Shown one piece after another: positions 23,032 through 34,710 of a stretch of 64,000 nucleotides of DNA. The stretch is taken from positions 5,130,123-5,194,122 of the forward strand of contig CM025852.1 in NCBI GenBank assembly GCA_003952965.2. Direction: 5' to 3'. The first letter of the stretch is position 1, and the number at the start of each line of letters is the position of its first letter. The translations under genes were made by a program, and so were the position numbers. The notes below the pieces were generated by a model, which made no database searches, was not told the DNA's origin, and saw nothing but the letters and a program-made list of their open reading frames with translations. Origin of the DNA: Morella rubra. Taxonomy: Eukaryota > Streptophyta > Magnoliopsida > Fagales > Myricaceae.

Positions 23032-24179
23032 CGCGTAGGCCCACACGCGCAGCCTGGCCAATCATTCGAGAAGACCAAGAGGAGCACACACGCCACCCGC
23101 CCGGGCATTCAACTTCGTTAGCTACCAATCCAAGTCTAGGGGAGCTCGGAATCTGACGAAGGACCCGATAGTGATCTATTTATTCTTGGACTCGTAAACG
23201 TTAGCTGGCCTTCTGAACTCATTCTCATGCGACGCCCACAAGAGGCTATTTGTGGAGGTCTTACTTATCGTCCTTTTACTGTTCCTTTGCATCCAAATAC
23301 ACAGGGAATTTCACAATCTTATGAAGAAAATTTCTTCAGCACTAGACTATGCTACCGCTGATGCATGTAAACGACTTTATAAGAATGTATAAGGTACTCT
23401 AATTTGATTACTCAGAGTCAGTGTCAGAGAGAAATCTGCAAAGACTACGGTTGAGCAAAGTAGTTTGATCATCAAACTAAATTTGAACAGCCAGATACAC
23501 TTGTGATTTAAGTGATACTTTAAGATTAGTATTATATGCAGAATACAAAAATCTATTTAATTCAGTTGCATTTTGTGCCTTTTTTTTTTCATTTTCTGGG
23601 GAAAGTCTCGTGCATGTTCACCATTTGAAAGATAAGGATACCAAATACCAAAACTTGTAAGATGGTAGGAGAACATGTCAGAAAATTATTTCTTTGATTG
23701 AAAGTGGAATCGACTTCTGCACCGGAAAGCATTGCAATTTTATGCTGCATTCTAAAAGACTATAAGGACCAGGATTACAGTGTTTTGTCTTCGCCTTATC
23801 TTGCCTAAAGAAAACCTACTCAATATATTTCAAGGGGGTTTTAGAGGCCAGTACAAGCTAATGCTACTTGAACTTTTTCCCCCCAAACGACCATACCAGA
23901 TTGGCAAAGAATTCTAGTTTCCCACAGCTTGCATCTGATATGATGTTATGGAACAAGTTTACAGGGTATTTTCTTATTCAACTGCTGCAGACCAGACTAA
24001 GAGGATATGGTATTGAAAATCGTTAGCAGGCATAATGTTCTCTGTAGTCACTGCTTCATGTGTTCATTTTGTGAGGAAGTAAATATTGAAAGATCGTGAA
24101 TTTGAAATTCCTTCTATGATCTTAGGCATTTACCTCTTAACGTTAGTTAACTGATATTCTAACCTGCTCCAGAGAAAAC
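23032..24179. other. region downstream of the DUF1221-type kinase pseudogene; no gene seen
   Basis: No coding frame is convincing. Remaining 3' exons of the minus-strand kinase-like gene would fall here, because the last exon seen ends at a plausible splice donor, but I cannot place them. Confidence 0.35.
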
Positions 24180-26096
24180 AGCGATTCATGGAAAGTACCT
24201 TTTTGTCCGTTTGCTTTCATATCTGAAGAGATCTTTAACAACGGGGTTTTCTTATTCAGACCATCAGGTGAAGCTAAAGACTTCCTTTTGTTCGCTGACA
24301 ATAAGACTGGATCATCCATTGTGAGCATAGTTTCATCCCCACAAGCTGAAGCTCCATCACTTTCTGATTCCGAATTGTCTTTTACGCCAGCATTTGTTCT
24401 CTTTCTCCTCAATTCTATAAACAAACATCTAAAATGGAATTTGGGAAATAGGCGATGGACCAGAGCTCCCCATATAAGGAAGCTTCCTCAAAAGCCCCGA
24501 CTCGATGTCACAGTAATCTACGAGTGGCATTGGTGGGTCCGGCTGGCTATTATAATCAGGATTCAATGCAAGAAGCCGTTTTATGAATCGAAGAATCCTG
24601 CAGATAGATAAGAAGCTTAGCCGTTGGTTTGGGTCAATATGCCAACATCTCTTTATCAAACTGGTCGGGTATTTCGGCGAATGGAATGGGAAAAGCGGTC
24701 TCTCCCCTGCCCTAATATTCCAACTCATTTTGTCTCCATGAAGATGGCTATCCTCGAAGGGAACTTTCCCAGTTAAAAGCTCAAAGCAGACCATTCCGAA
24801 ACTGTACACATCAGATTTCTTTGTATACTTGGTATTCTCAGTACTTCCTGTCTGTTCTTGCTCTTCCAGAACTTCAGGGGCATACCAGATGAAAGGCAGG
24901 GTTCCATTTTGATTTGCAGAGCTTTTTTGTTTGAAATTTCTTACTGTGGATAGTCCGAACCCTGACACCTTTGCGTGCAGGTTACCTTCTGTTGAGGTGC
25001 CTCTTGCTTTGACAAGAATGTTACAAGGATTCAAATCTCCATGGTAGATTTTCTTTGAGTGAAGGTATTCTATTCCTCTTGCAATTTGAAGCATAAGATC
25101 AACTGCAACAGGAAGAGAAAACGAGATTCGCTTCCTTGGGCCAGAAATCTCTTTGATGTAGCCGGAGAGGTCTTTGTTCATAAGTTCCATAAGCAGAAAG
25201 CACTCTTTCTTTTCCTCATCAGTAAAGCCACAAAGAAAGTCCATTATATTTGGGTGGGAAAGGGACAATAGAGTAGATATCTCTGGAATGAGAGGCTCAA
25301 TATTACCAAAGAAGTGCCTTATGGCAAAGCTCTCTCCCAACCATAAGACCTCCTTGTATTGACTCCCACCCCCAACCGTCGTCTCACCTGGTATCGATCC
25401 TTCGAAAGGATTGAACTTGGCAAGAGTTTTCCATACAGCGGCTCTGACCCATCCAGGTTTCTAGAAAGGAGATTAGTGAGCCGCTTATCGTACTTTGTCG
25501 AACCCAAGGTTTTCTTTTCCAAGAGCTTGTCAAGAAGTATCCATCGGTCTTCCTTCCAAACTGTGTCAAATCGATTACGGAAGTCCTGAGTCGTGAGATA
25601 CTGCTTTCCAAATTTCCACTGGAAAAAGTCTCAAATCTTTGTATTCAGTTTTGTACTTGTGCAGATACACGAATCTCTTCTTTTGAATATAATCCTTATC
25701 CCACCCAGAGCACTCTCCTGCAGTCTCGATCGCTTCAATGACGACCGGGATGCAGCAAAGCAAGTTGTGGATGTGAAACCAATGCAATCATTGTTCTTAT
25801 ATAGGATAATGGCTTTAGCCCACCAATCCTTAGTTTCCAAGCACTGCCTTATATACGATTCTCCTCTGAATATCTTGTGGAGTTCTCTGAGAGGCTGCTC
25901 AAGAACTTTCCATTTCATGTGCTTTTCTTCAAACCTCAGGTTCTGTCTAATCTCCTCTGGCTACTGATTCATATGCAAAGCTAAGTATGTCAAGCAACAA
26001 ACAGCACTGCCGGGGGTTGATTTGGATATTGTCTTTGAAAACCATTAGTGCCTTCAAGCTTCCTAGTACCTCCCCAATATGTCGAAATTGCTCCAT
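24180..26096 (-). pseudogene. DUF1221 plus kinase-like protein, disrupted
   Basis: Read from the ATG at 26096, the N-terminal part (MEQFRHIGEVLGSLKALMV onward, to about 25400) matches the pattern of the plant DUF1221 domain. The kinase fold follows (25340-24600). The kinase part has HGDLNPCN in place of HRD-type loop residues and GFGLS in place of DFG, then YAPEVL and SDVYSFGMVCFELLTG. HGD and GFG are usual in this family, so the fold is probably a pseudokinase by nature. Single-base indels shift the frame near 25960, 25770, 25625 and 25385, and an in-frame TAG interrupts it at about 24430. A last exon (to about 24188) ends at a GTACTTTCC donor. At least two indels lie next to homopolymers, so assembly error must be excluded before calling it dead. 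Confidence 0.82.
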
Positions 26097-28540
26097 GTCC
26101 TGAACAGACTAGACTACACGTGAAAACTGATCTCAAATTAGAAAGTTCCAAAAACACATTTCATTCAGAAATGGGAAATTTATAACCCCTACCCCCATCC
26201 ATTCCTGAATGCAGCAAAAGCAAAACAAAAAGGAAAAGAACTTCTTTCAAAAAGAAACTAGATAGAAAGGATAGTCTAATGATAATACGAACCAGTCTAC
26301 AAAGGCCAATGGAAAAGCAAATGACAACAATCAAACGTGCATAGAGCATTTCTTCTGAGCAATTAGGAGAAATCGAGCTTCCTTGAGACTTACAGCAAAA
26401 ATGAGGTACGATAATCCTAGAAGGAAACTACACTCCGATTTCCACCTTGTTCTCACCGACCCGGCTAAAAATCAGCAAAATCTGAGTATTCCGCCGAAAA
26501 TCAGCAAACCTGAGTATTCCGCTTTCCACCGTTTTTGAGAAAGAGCGAAATATCTCAGCCGATTCTCAACAATTCAAACAGAACTTCAGCAAGGTTCTAC
26601 AGAAAGACAACACCTCGCCGAAATCAGAGGACTTCTCACTTGATATTCTCCCTTCTTTGGTGAACAAGAAGAGGCGACATTCGACCCTCTGGCATGAAAA
26701 TCAAAAAGAGGAAAAAAAATCTGAGTATTCCGCTGTCAGGATGTAATAGATGCAACTCCTGTGGTCGTGCGCTCGTGTGCGGGCTCATTGTACAAGTGTT
26801 CCCGCAAGTTTCGATGTTCTAGTTTGAATATAGTAAAATGTCGGTTAACCGTTCTAACCGAATCTAAGGATACTTTAATTCCTCGTAATCACGTACAATA
26901 TAAACACATATTACTTCATAGATAGCAGCACCTCAACTAGGCAATGGAAAATTGACGTAAAAACGCTATTGTTCGTCACTACAGCTATACTCCTCGATGA
27001 ATATCGGAACGCTTTGCTGTTGAATATTCCCACTTAAATTTATATAACAAACCCTCCCAAGAATACTGCTGAATATTCGCACAGAAATTGTCGCTTGATA
27101 AAAAAAAAAACAGAGTGTCACCTGAACTAAAACCCTGAAATCCATGTTTGATAAGGCGACTAATCCGCCGTTATGACACAGAATACGCTGTCCTCATAAC
27201 CTCAGTTAACGAGTTTTCTCCATGTTACGGAAACAGTTCTGACGGGACGCCAATCGCTGCATTTTGCCTAATCACGGGCGTTCCTTCGGTGTTAATACTC
27301 TCCCTCTCCCTCTCTCTGATCAATCGGATGGATCCACGATCGAGAGGCACATTGGTCGCGTCGCTGCTCATAACTTCCACCCCTTCTTTTTTAATTTGCA
27401 AGATTTGGTAGCTTTTACAGGCTCCAGTGCAATATCCTCCAATACAACCTAATTCCTTACAAATTACAAAGGTTGTGTAACTATGTTGTGTTTCCATCTA
27501 ATCGCCTGCTTCTAGAAGTCTAAGATTGTATTTTGTATATGAGGAAACTTTATCTTCTCTTCCCAAAGTCAATGTCATTTTGGAATCTAAGTATAAATTT
27601 AGTCATAATGTGCCCTCAAATTATTAAAAATTACTATTTTGTGCCCTTTAATCACATTTTAGGATTAAAATGAGTTGAAATGGACTATATGGCACAATCT
27701 TAATTGTTGGATCTAAAGAAGAAAATAATATTTTACTTTTTTGAAAGAGCTAATCTCCTCATTACCGAGAGTTATTTTGTATTGATATTTATAATACATT
27801 CTTATGTTGTTTAAAAGATGTAATTCATGGAAAGTTTGAAGTACAAGGAAATGTAGCCTTTGAGACATAAAAGGAATTCTAGATGTTGTGGAAAATAAGG
27901 AATTCTAGCTGTTATGGTTGACATAATTACTCTGCCCATTATGTAAATATTTTGCTGGATATGTAGGCGTGTCTTCAATCTGTTCAGTTGAGGAGTTATC
28001 GCTAATACGCCCCCACAAACTAAGCCGATCGGTGAGGCTGACTTCGGTGCGCAATGAGTCAAAGAGAGGACGACAGAGGGGCTTGGAAAATGTCTGCTAG
28101 TTGGGAAGAAGAAGAAACATGGGGAGTCTGAAGTAGTCCAATAGTAACTTTTTTGCGAACACAGCGGTAATCAATTTAAAGATGCTTGCTACGGGCATGG
28201 GATACCGGGTTAACAGTAGTCATGTGTAAAGGACTGAGATTCTCACAGAAGAGCGAAGGAGGCCAAGGAAGGTTCACACCAAGATCCAAAGGAGAAGAGA
28301 TTGAAATGTCAGTTCAGCCGTAGTGTGAGTCATGGCAGGATATATTCGGCTTCAATGCTTGACGAGGGGCGAGAGACAGTGGTTGCTTCTTGGCACACCA
28401 AGAGATGCAATTGCTGCCAAAGATTGTTACTACACTGCACTAATGTGTCGGATCACCTCGTATAAGACAGCATGTAACCGCCATTATGAAATTAGAAAGT
28501 TTGACGCTTCCATACCGCTGACTTGGTTTGGTATTGAGAC
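26097..28540. other. 5' flank of the kinase-like pseudogene and spacer; short repeats only
   Basis: The phrase CTGAGTATTCCG occurs at about 26480, 26512 and 26730; the first two are in a 31-base tandem arrangement (AAAATCAGCAAAATCTGAG / AAAATCAGCAAACCTGAG). This part may be 5' UTR of the minus-strand gene. From 26760 to 28540 no frame carries recognisable domains. Confidence 0.4.
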
Positions 28541-29035
28541 TAGAAAGAGGTCCCAGATGCAGCGATTGCAGCTATCATTCGGGACTACCAGGGTGAGATC
28601 AAAGTATCCAAGTTTGCGAAAATAGAAGCAGTCCATCCGTTGGAAGGAGAGACAGCGGCAGCTAAACTAGGCGTGGAGTTAGCTTCTCATAATGGATTCA
28701 AAGACATTATTTTAGAAGGGAATTCTGAGCTAGTTATAAAGGCCATACAGAAGTATCTACAAAAAACAGAGTGGTGGATTCATCATACGGTGTTGGAGAT
28801 TCATGAATTTTGCAGACAGTTGCAGAGTTAGAACGCAGTTCATATTTATAAAGGTGCTAATGAGGTAGTGCACCATCTTGCTCGTTGGGCCACTGCTGAA
28901 TTTCTCTCAAGTGGCAACCCTCGTTATTGTAAGCATTCGCTTGGCTTAACCTGGTTGTACACAGGGACTGAACCACCCTAGTGTTTTTTGTTTTTGAAAG
29001 TTGAATAAGACGAGGTTTTGATTAAAAAAAAAGAC
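28541..29035 (+). pseudogene. LINE-type RNase H domain (RVT_3-like) with poly(A) tail
   Basis: From about 28550 the plus strand encodes an RNase H-like segment of the type found at the C-terminus of plant LINE polyproteins. The EGETAAAKLGVELA helix is near 28645-28690, FKDIILEGNSELVI near 28700-28740, and after a stop at 28829 GANEVVHHLARWA near 28853-28895. The catalytic Asp expected in the 'LEGDS' phrase is Asn here, so activity would be lost even without the stop. A poly(A) run at 29024-29033 ends the element, fitting a 5'-truncated LINE copy. No reverse transcriptase remains upstream. Confidence 0.75.
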
Positions 29036-29860
29036 TAGGAAAATAGATAGGTATTAGTTGCAAAGACTCAATAGGAAACTAGAATTCCAAACAAGGGTAA
29101 TTGTGAGAAAGCATGCATGATGCCTAACAATTGAGAAAAAGTTCATAGATATGAAGCACAAATGATATTAGGTAGATTTCAAGGAATTCATAAAATAATT
29201 CTGAGATAAAAGAAGAGAGGATTTGAGGAAAAAGGGATAACAAAGAGCATTTCTAGCTGTATGCATGTCATACACAGTAAAATATGACTCTGATTAACAT
29301 ATCTGATCCATCCTCCAAATTGGTGGTCTATATTTTATTCCTCTCGTTCTCCAATTTAAAGTATTTCCTTTCAATATCCAGGCACACAGACTCTACCAAG
29401 GGTTTGAATTTGAATTTTTTGGGACCAAGTAGGATGTCTGCAGATGCATAGGATACTCTGCAAGCGGTAGTTATATCATAGTTTTGTTACCTAGACTCGA
29501 TTTCGAGCTCCAGTACTATTATATCTCCTTACCTTCCAAGTTTTTTTTTTCTCTTGTACTCTCTCTTTATTTGTAGGCTTCTAGCCACGCTTGACAAACA
29601 ATTTAATTAGTACTATAGCTTCTTGTTAGCCTCTGCAGAGACTTTTTCTACCATCTTTATCAAAGACAATGGCTGAGCAGAGGCTTCATGCAACTCCCTG
29701 TTCTCAGTGCCAATTCTTTGATATAACTCGGGATGCTGTCTGCTTGTCTTTCACCATTAGCTGGTGTTTAGAGCTCTCGATGATAGAAGAATACTGATGG
29801 CTTATATTGGCAAAATGCAACTATGCAGCAATCCCTCTATTCGCAAGCCGTGATAAGCTT
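29036..29860. other. no gene seen
   Basis: AT-rich spacer without a convincing frame, repeat or RNA signal. Confidence 0.4.
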
Positions 29861-30156
29861 TTCTTTTAAGAAGAGTGACATAAATCTTTGTATACAACTA
29901 AGACTGAATATTTTTTGGTAGATTCTTGAAAGTTGGTATTTCATCATGTGAATTTCTTTCTCCAAGGCTAGGTTGTTGATGGAAAATTTTGGCAATTAGA
30001 AATAGGATTTCTTTTAAGAAGAATGACATAAATCTTTGTATACAACTAAGACTGAATATTTTTTGGTAGATTCTTGAAAGTCGGTATTTCATCTTTTGAA
30101 TTTCTTTCTCCAAGGCTAGGTTGTTGATGGAAAATTTTGGCTATTAGAAATAGATT
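29861..30156. repeat. tandem repeat, two units of about 148 bp
   Basis: TTCTTTTAAGAAGAGTGAC opens unit 1 (29861) and TTCTTTTAAGAAGAATGAC opens unit 2 (30009). The copies match almost base for base through CAAGGCTAGGTTGTTGATGG. The minus-strand frames at 29898-30249 simply read through both units. Confidence 0.93.
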
Positions 30157-30194
30157 ATATATATATATTAAACTGGGAACATTGTACGAGGAAC

Positions 30195-30466
30195 AACCCA
30201 AGTGGCTTAGGTAAGTAAGACACATTGACACATGAAGGATGGGGTTCAAGTCCTCTTGTACACTTAAAGCTAACTTTTAACCCTAAGGGATTGGCCCAGT
30301 GATCTAGGTTTGACACTTAGGAGTTTGCTCCCTCCAATGTCTCATGTTTGAAACCTCTTATATGCTACTAAACCTTTGGGGACACCTTCAAAACATATGG
30401 CTCAGCAAATACCTAGTTTATGTGTGATTGGGAGGTGGCACAAGCTGGATTTTTTTTTTTTTTTTG
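30195..30466 (+). mobile_element. SINE-like tRNA-derived sequence, two consecutive Pol III-type heads
   Basis: Head 1: A-box-like AGTGGCTTAGG at 30201 and B-box-like GGTTCAAGTCC at 30243. Head 2: A-box-like TTGGCCCAGTGATCTAGG at 30291 and B-box-like GTTTGAAACC at 30346. The body continues through ACCTTTGGGGACACC and ends in a T run (30450-30465), the usual end of Au-like plant SINEs. Head 2 with its body and T tail is the more SINE-like; head 1 may be a second insertion or a dimer. Confidence 0.6.
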
Positions 30467-31489
30467 AAAAAAATCTGGTTTAGACCAAACCACCTAGAGA
30501 ATATTAGGTATTTTTCTACATTATAAAATATTACGACAATTTCACATTCTAAAATTCATTTGTTAGATCTTAAAAATGGGGATTGACACTTACGAAACAC
30601 ATTTGCTTTCTGATGTAATAATCCGAATAACCCTATTCGGACATGCACCATGCCAAAACAACTCAAGCTCTTCTTTTAGATTTCACGAACGATCTTATTC
30701 TTCAACACTGAAACTCAATCAAATTACTCCAACACTCTAAGAGCTTTACAAGGTTAGTTTCGAGAGGTCATTGGATGAGAAAAAAATTCTAATAATTAAG
30801 ATATGGAATCTGTAGGGTATTTTTCTCTCTCAATTGGGGCTCAAATAATCAATGGGTTTACTCCTTATCATCTCAAATATTTAAAGGATACGTTGAGTTT
30901 CAAGTAGAATGAAACTTTAAAAAGTTGAGTTTTTTGAAAATCATCGATTCTCGTTCGAGCCACGGTTTGGCGACGGTTAGACGAGCCTTTCTGCAAAGGC
31001 TTTGCACGTGCCAAGCTACAAGCAGAAGGCTAGCAAGAGTAATCTGTGACTTGTCCACTATGGTCTCTCGAGCCAGGAGTCAAGTGTCAAGCCAGGGAGA
31101 TGAATCAGTAAAATGTCAAACGAGCCAGAGGTCGAGCCTCAGGCGAGCGAGACAACATTCTAATGTTTTCACAAAAGTCACTCGAGCATGGAGCATATGA
31201 CTTGATTGTAAAATTCCTTTTTTGAGCAAACTGTTGAGAAGTTTCTCTCGAATACTTAGACCAAACTCATATGATAAAGAATTACAACACAATTTAGACT
31301 TAATTTGATAATAAATTAAGCAAATACACTAACGCTTCAACAAAGAATGCTCACTTTTGCCTCTCGATTGGAAAATTATATATTACTTTAAAAAAATTTT
31401 TGTAATGATTAAGAAAAATTTTTGAGATGTGTTTTTTTAAGGTATTTGTGAGAATGGTAGAGCTCGTAGAAATTTTGTTTGGAAAGATA
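30467..31489. other. no gene seen
   Basis: AT-rich sequence with one more GC-balanced patch (30945-31200) rich in CGAGCC motifs. The 91-codon frame there has no recognisable domain. Confidence 0.35.
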
Positions 31490-32345
31490 AAGTTTTTAAA
31501 ATTTATCCTCTTAAAGAATGTGAGCGTAAAAAAATATGTTTGGAAAGACAATTTATGTGAGAGAAATTTTTATGGATTTTAGTAAAAGTTTTTTTACTTT
31601 TATTTTTATGTTTTTTTCACAAAAATTGAGAAAATGATTAGATAGAAAATTTTATGGCGAAACATCACTTTGCCCCCAAAATATCACTCAAATTACAAAC
31701 ACAATTCCAAAATATCATTCTTGACGCATTAGGCCTCCGAATTACCACAATTATTCAAATTGAGCCCTGCAATTAGACTTTCTATCGAAACAGACGAAAT
31801 CGTTGTCACGTGAAGCTCATGTGACGACGATTCTGTTTGTTTCATGAAAAATCTAACCATAGGGCTCAATTTAAATAATTGTGGTAATTGAAGGGCCTAA
31901 TGCATCAAGAATAGTACTGCGATTGTGTTCGTAATTTGCGTGATAGTTTGGGGGCACAAAGTTGTTTTTAATTTTTTTGAAGATTCAAATTTTTGTGTGA
32001 AAAATCATTTTATATTTCTAAAATTAAAAAATATTTTCCAAGGCATTTAGCAAACATAGCCTTAAGTTTTGTTTCTCCAAAACTATCTATACAATTAATC
32101 AATTGCGATGTCACTCAATATTTGAAAAGAGAATTTTGAAATTTATTTTCTAGACAATGTGAGAGTAAAAAATGTTTGAAAGAAAATTTATATAAGAGGA
32201 AATTGTTATGGATTTTAGTAAAGTTTTTTTTATATTGTTTATCACAGAAATTGAGACAATGATTAGATAAAAAAAATTATTTAAGATTTAAACTTTTGTG
32301 TGTGAAAAATCATGTAGATTGAAAATATTTTAAAATTAAAAATAT
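31490..32345. repeat. direct repeat; the first copy is split by a MITE
   Basis: Copy A (about 31495-31655 plus 31975-32045) and copy B (about 32138-32345) share AATGTGAG(C/A)GTAAAAAA, GGATTTTAGTAAA, GATTAGATA(G/A)AAAA and TTTTGTGTG(TG)AAAAATCAT in the same order. Copy B lacks the 320 bp found within copy A, so it serves as a paralogous empty site. Copy B runs up to the truncated end of the chromovirus 5' LTR. Confidence 0.75.
31655..31974. mobile_element. MITE with long terminal inverted repeats
   Basis: The left arm (from ACATCACTTTGCCCCCAAA) matches the reverse complement of the right arm (TTTGGGGGCACAAAGTTG) over about 130 bp. Inner landmarks include TTGAGCCCT and AATTACCACAATTATT. It sits inside one copy of a direct repeat whose other copy lacks it. 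No coding capacity. Confidence 0.85.
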
Positions 32346-33120
32346 TTTCAGTATACCGTTTTTTTCCTCGAAAATGACATGATAAATTTTTGGAGACATA
32401 CCTAAGCTGTTTTGAATTCATGGATTACTGTTATGCTGAAATATAAATTACTGTTTTGTTTTATTACTGATTAATGTTTTCAAATCCCAATGGCAATGCT
32501 TATTACTGATTACTGCTGCTGTTGGTACCAACTTACTGATTACTGGTGCACCCATTCTTCGGAGTGGTTTTTGTGTGGGTTCTCCCTAGTGCACGCTTGG
32601 CGTTTGTCGCTGAGTCTTAGTAGGGTGAATTTCACATACTGTTGACTTACTTTTGGTTGGCCGCCGAATAAGTCGTTGCACAACCCTGCCATGGGGGTAA
32701 ATATGGCTTACTGATATTGCCCAAGGGAATTTTCTTTTCTAAATTACTGCTGAATCATTCTCAAAAAGATATATAGAAACTTTGTTTAAAAGATTATATT
32801 GTCAACATTATTTTATTCTCCGCTTACTGAGTTGTCGAACTCACTCCGTTAATATGTTTTTATCGTCAGAAAATTTTGAGGAGCATGCGGAGGATCAAGC
32901 TTAGATGACTTGCGGACTGGGATAGATGAGAATGAAGTCTTGTTTCAGAACTCTGTTTTATCGAGAGATTTTGTTTTACTTATGTTTATGGTTTTAAAGT
33001 GAGACCTACCTTGATATTTCGTCTTAAATAAATGAATGAAATCTCTTTATTTTAAGTTTTCTTTTAAAAAATATTAAGGGAAAGTCCACTGCTGGACCCT
33101 ACCGGGTCTAGGGTGTGACA
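32346..33120 (+). repeat. 5' LTR of the chromovirus, truncated at its left end
   Basis: Sequence from about 32346 to 33120 matches the last about 780 bp of the 3' LTR (39026-39806) at high identity, both ending GGTGTGACA. The first about 870 bp of the LTR are absent here. The LTR promoter part is therefore probably missing from this end. Confidence 0.92.
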
Positions 33121-33123
33121 GCT

Positions 33124-33135
33124 TGGTATCAGAGC
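33124..33135 (+). promoter_or_regulatory. primer binding site (initiator Met tRNA)
   Basis: TGGTATCAGAGC three bases after the LTR end is the standard plant primer binding site complementary to initiator methionine tRNA. It sets where minus-strand cDNA synthesis starts. Confidence 0.95.
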
Positions 33136-33263
33136 TACGATTTTAGATTCTGTAGACTTCACAGTTTGAGTTGTTTTTGGGTAGGATTGGGTAGCTTAGG
33201 ATTATGTGTTTGATATTTTGTTTGCGTGGCAGTTGTCATCATGAGTAAAGTCATTGTTACAGG

Positions 33264-34305
33264 ATGTCTAACCCCGCTCACTCTTTTAACCTGAATGAGG
33301 CCGTTAATGGCGAATCTCGTGCCGGACCGAGTTCTCACAGTTCGGCAGTGATACGAGAGGTGGCACAACAAGTTATGGAAGAAATTGCACGCAATTCAGG
33401 AACACGAAATACGAATGTGGTTGCTGAGGGATGCACTATTGAGCAATTCAATAGAATGCACCCAATGACGTTTGAGGGGAAAGCTGATCCATCTGCTGCT
33501 GAAGATTGGATTCAGCACATTGAAGATATAATGCGGGTTTTACACTGCACAGAAGAGCAGAAAGTGTTATATGCTACGTTTAAGTTAGCAGGTGAAGCTA
33601 AGCGCTAGTGGATTGCGAAACGAACGCTTCAGGAGGGGGCACCAGGAGAAGCTATCACATGGGAACGCTTCAAGGAGATATTTTATGCATGATTCTTCCC
33701 GAGGTCGGTTCGTGATACAAAGGCCAAAGAGTTTCTTAATTTGGTCCAAGGCTCCATGAGTGTGCACGAGTACGCAGCTAAATTTATTGAGCTTTCTCGT
33801 TTTGCCTTATACTTGATTCCGAATGAAGAACGGAAGGCCCGAAGTTTGAAGAAGGTCTTCATTATCGCGTTTATGATCGCGTGGTGGGGTTTCAGATTAA
33901 TAATTTTGCTGACTTGGTAAACAAGGCAACGGTGATAGAGCAGAGTATCCGGCGAAGCAATGAGCAATTCGAGCAAAGGAAAGATCTGCGCCTCAAGGAC
34001 CCCGCACCAACATCAATCAGGGTCCTCCGAAGAGAAGGAGTGATGATGGCAAGACGGGAAGAGAGCAAGGAAATCAAAATACTCAGAACAAGCCACAAAG
34101 CTCTTTTTGTTCGAAGTGTAATCGCACCCATTGGGGGGACTGTCGAGTAGAGGCGAAGTTATGCTTTCGTTGTGGAAAGGCGGGACATTACGTCAGGGAT
34201 TGTCCTTATCCAGCAACCATGAATGAAGGAAACTCGAACCAGCAGAGAGGAAATAATCAAGCTCCACGAAACAACAACAATCATCGAAATAATGTGCAAG
34301 CTTGA
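33264..34305 (+). pseudogene. chromovirus Gag, disrupted
   Basis: The frame starts at 33264 and shows the retrotransposon Gag core (MHPMTFEGKADPSAAEDWI near 33450). It is stopped by TAG at 33606 and by TGA at 33690 in the same frame, then shifts frame near 33850. The capsid part continues (FLNLVQGSMSVHEYAAKF near 33735). Two knuckle-like groups follow near 34110-34205: CSKCNRTHWGDC, then a full CCHC knuckle CFRCGKAGHYVRDC. Gag would package the element RNA; this copy cannot make it whole. Confidence 0.9.
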
Positions 34306-34710
34306 GTATATGCCTTGACCCCGGATGAACCAGAAGGAAATAACGATGTGGTGACAGGTAAAATCCCATTATTCTCTGCAAAAGCCGTGGTATTATTTGA
34401 TTCAGGAGCTACGCATTCTTTCATTTCCACGACCTTTGTTAAATTTTACGGCTTGGAGGTGGAGTTATTAGGGTTTAATCTTTCTGTGGCAACTCCAACG
34501 GGAAGTTCTGTAGTATGTAGAAAAGTATGTAGGCAGTGTCCTATTATGATAGAAGAGAGGGTGTTGCCTGCCAATCTGGTGGTTTTTGGTATGCATGAAT
34601 TTGACGTGATCCTAGGGATGGACTGGCTAGCCGCCAATTACGCTAGTGTTGATTGTTTCAATAAAGAGGTTGTGTTCAAACCTCCAGGAGAAAAAGAATT
34701 AAGTTTGTAG
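34306..34710 (+). pseudogene. chromovirus protease domain
   Basis: An open stretch of 131 codons carries the retropepsin site DSGATHSF (about 34400) and the second strand motif FDVILGMDWL near 34600, as in plant Ty3/gypsy proteases. A TAG at 34708 ends it before the reverse transcriptase frame at 34755, whereas the family normally reads Gag-protease-Pol as one polyprotein. A TGA-type stop also separates it from Gag near 34303. Confidence 0.88.

Noticed and set aside
22621..23128. Two long minus-strand frames of repeated hydrophobic sequence as a membrane protein
   Set aside because: They only read the 163-bp tandem repeat; the repeated peptide is an effect of the repeat, and two frames are open equally.
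29861..30156. CRISPR-like or satellite array
   Set aside because: Only two long units without spacers; a simple tandem duplication in a plant nuclear context.
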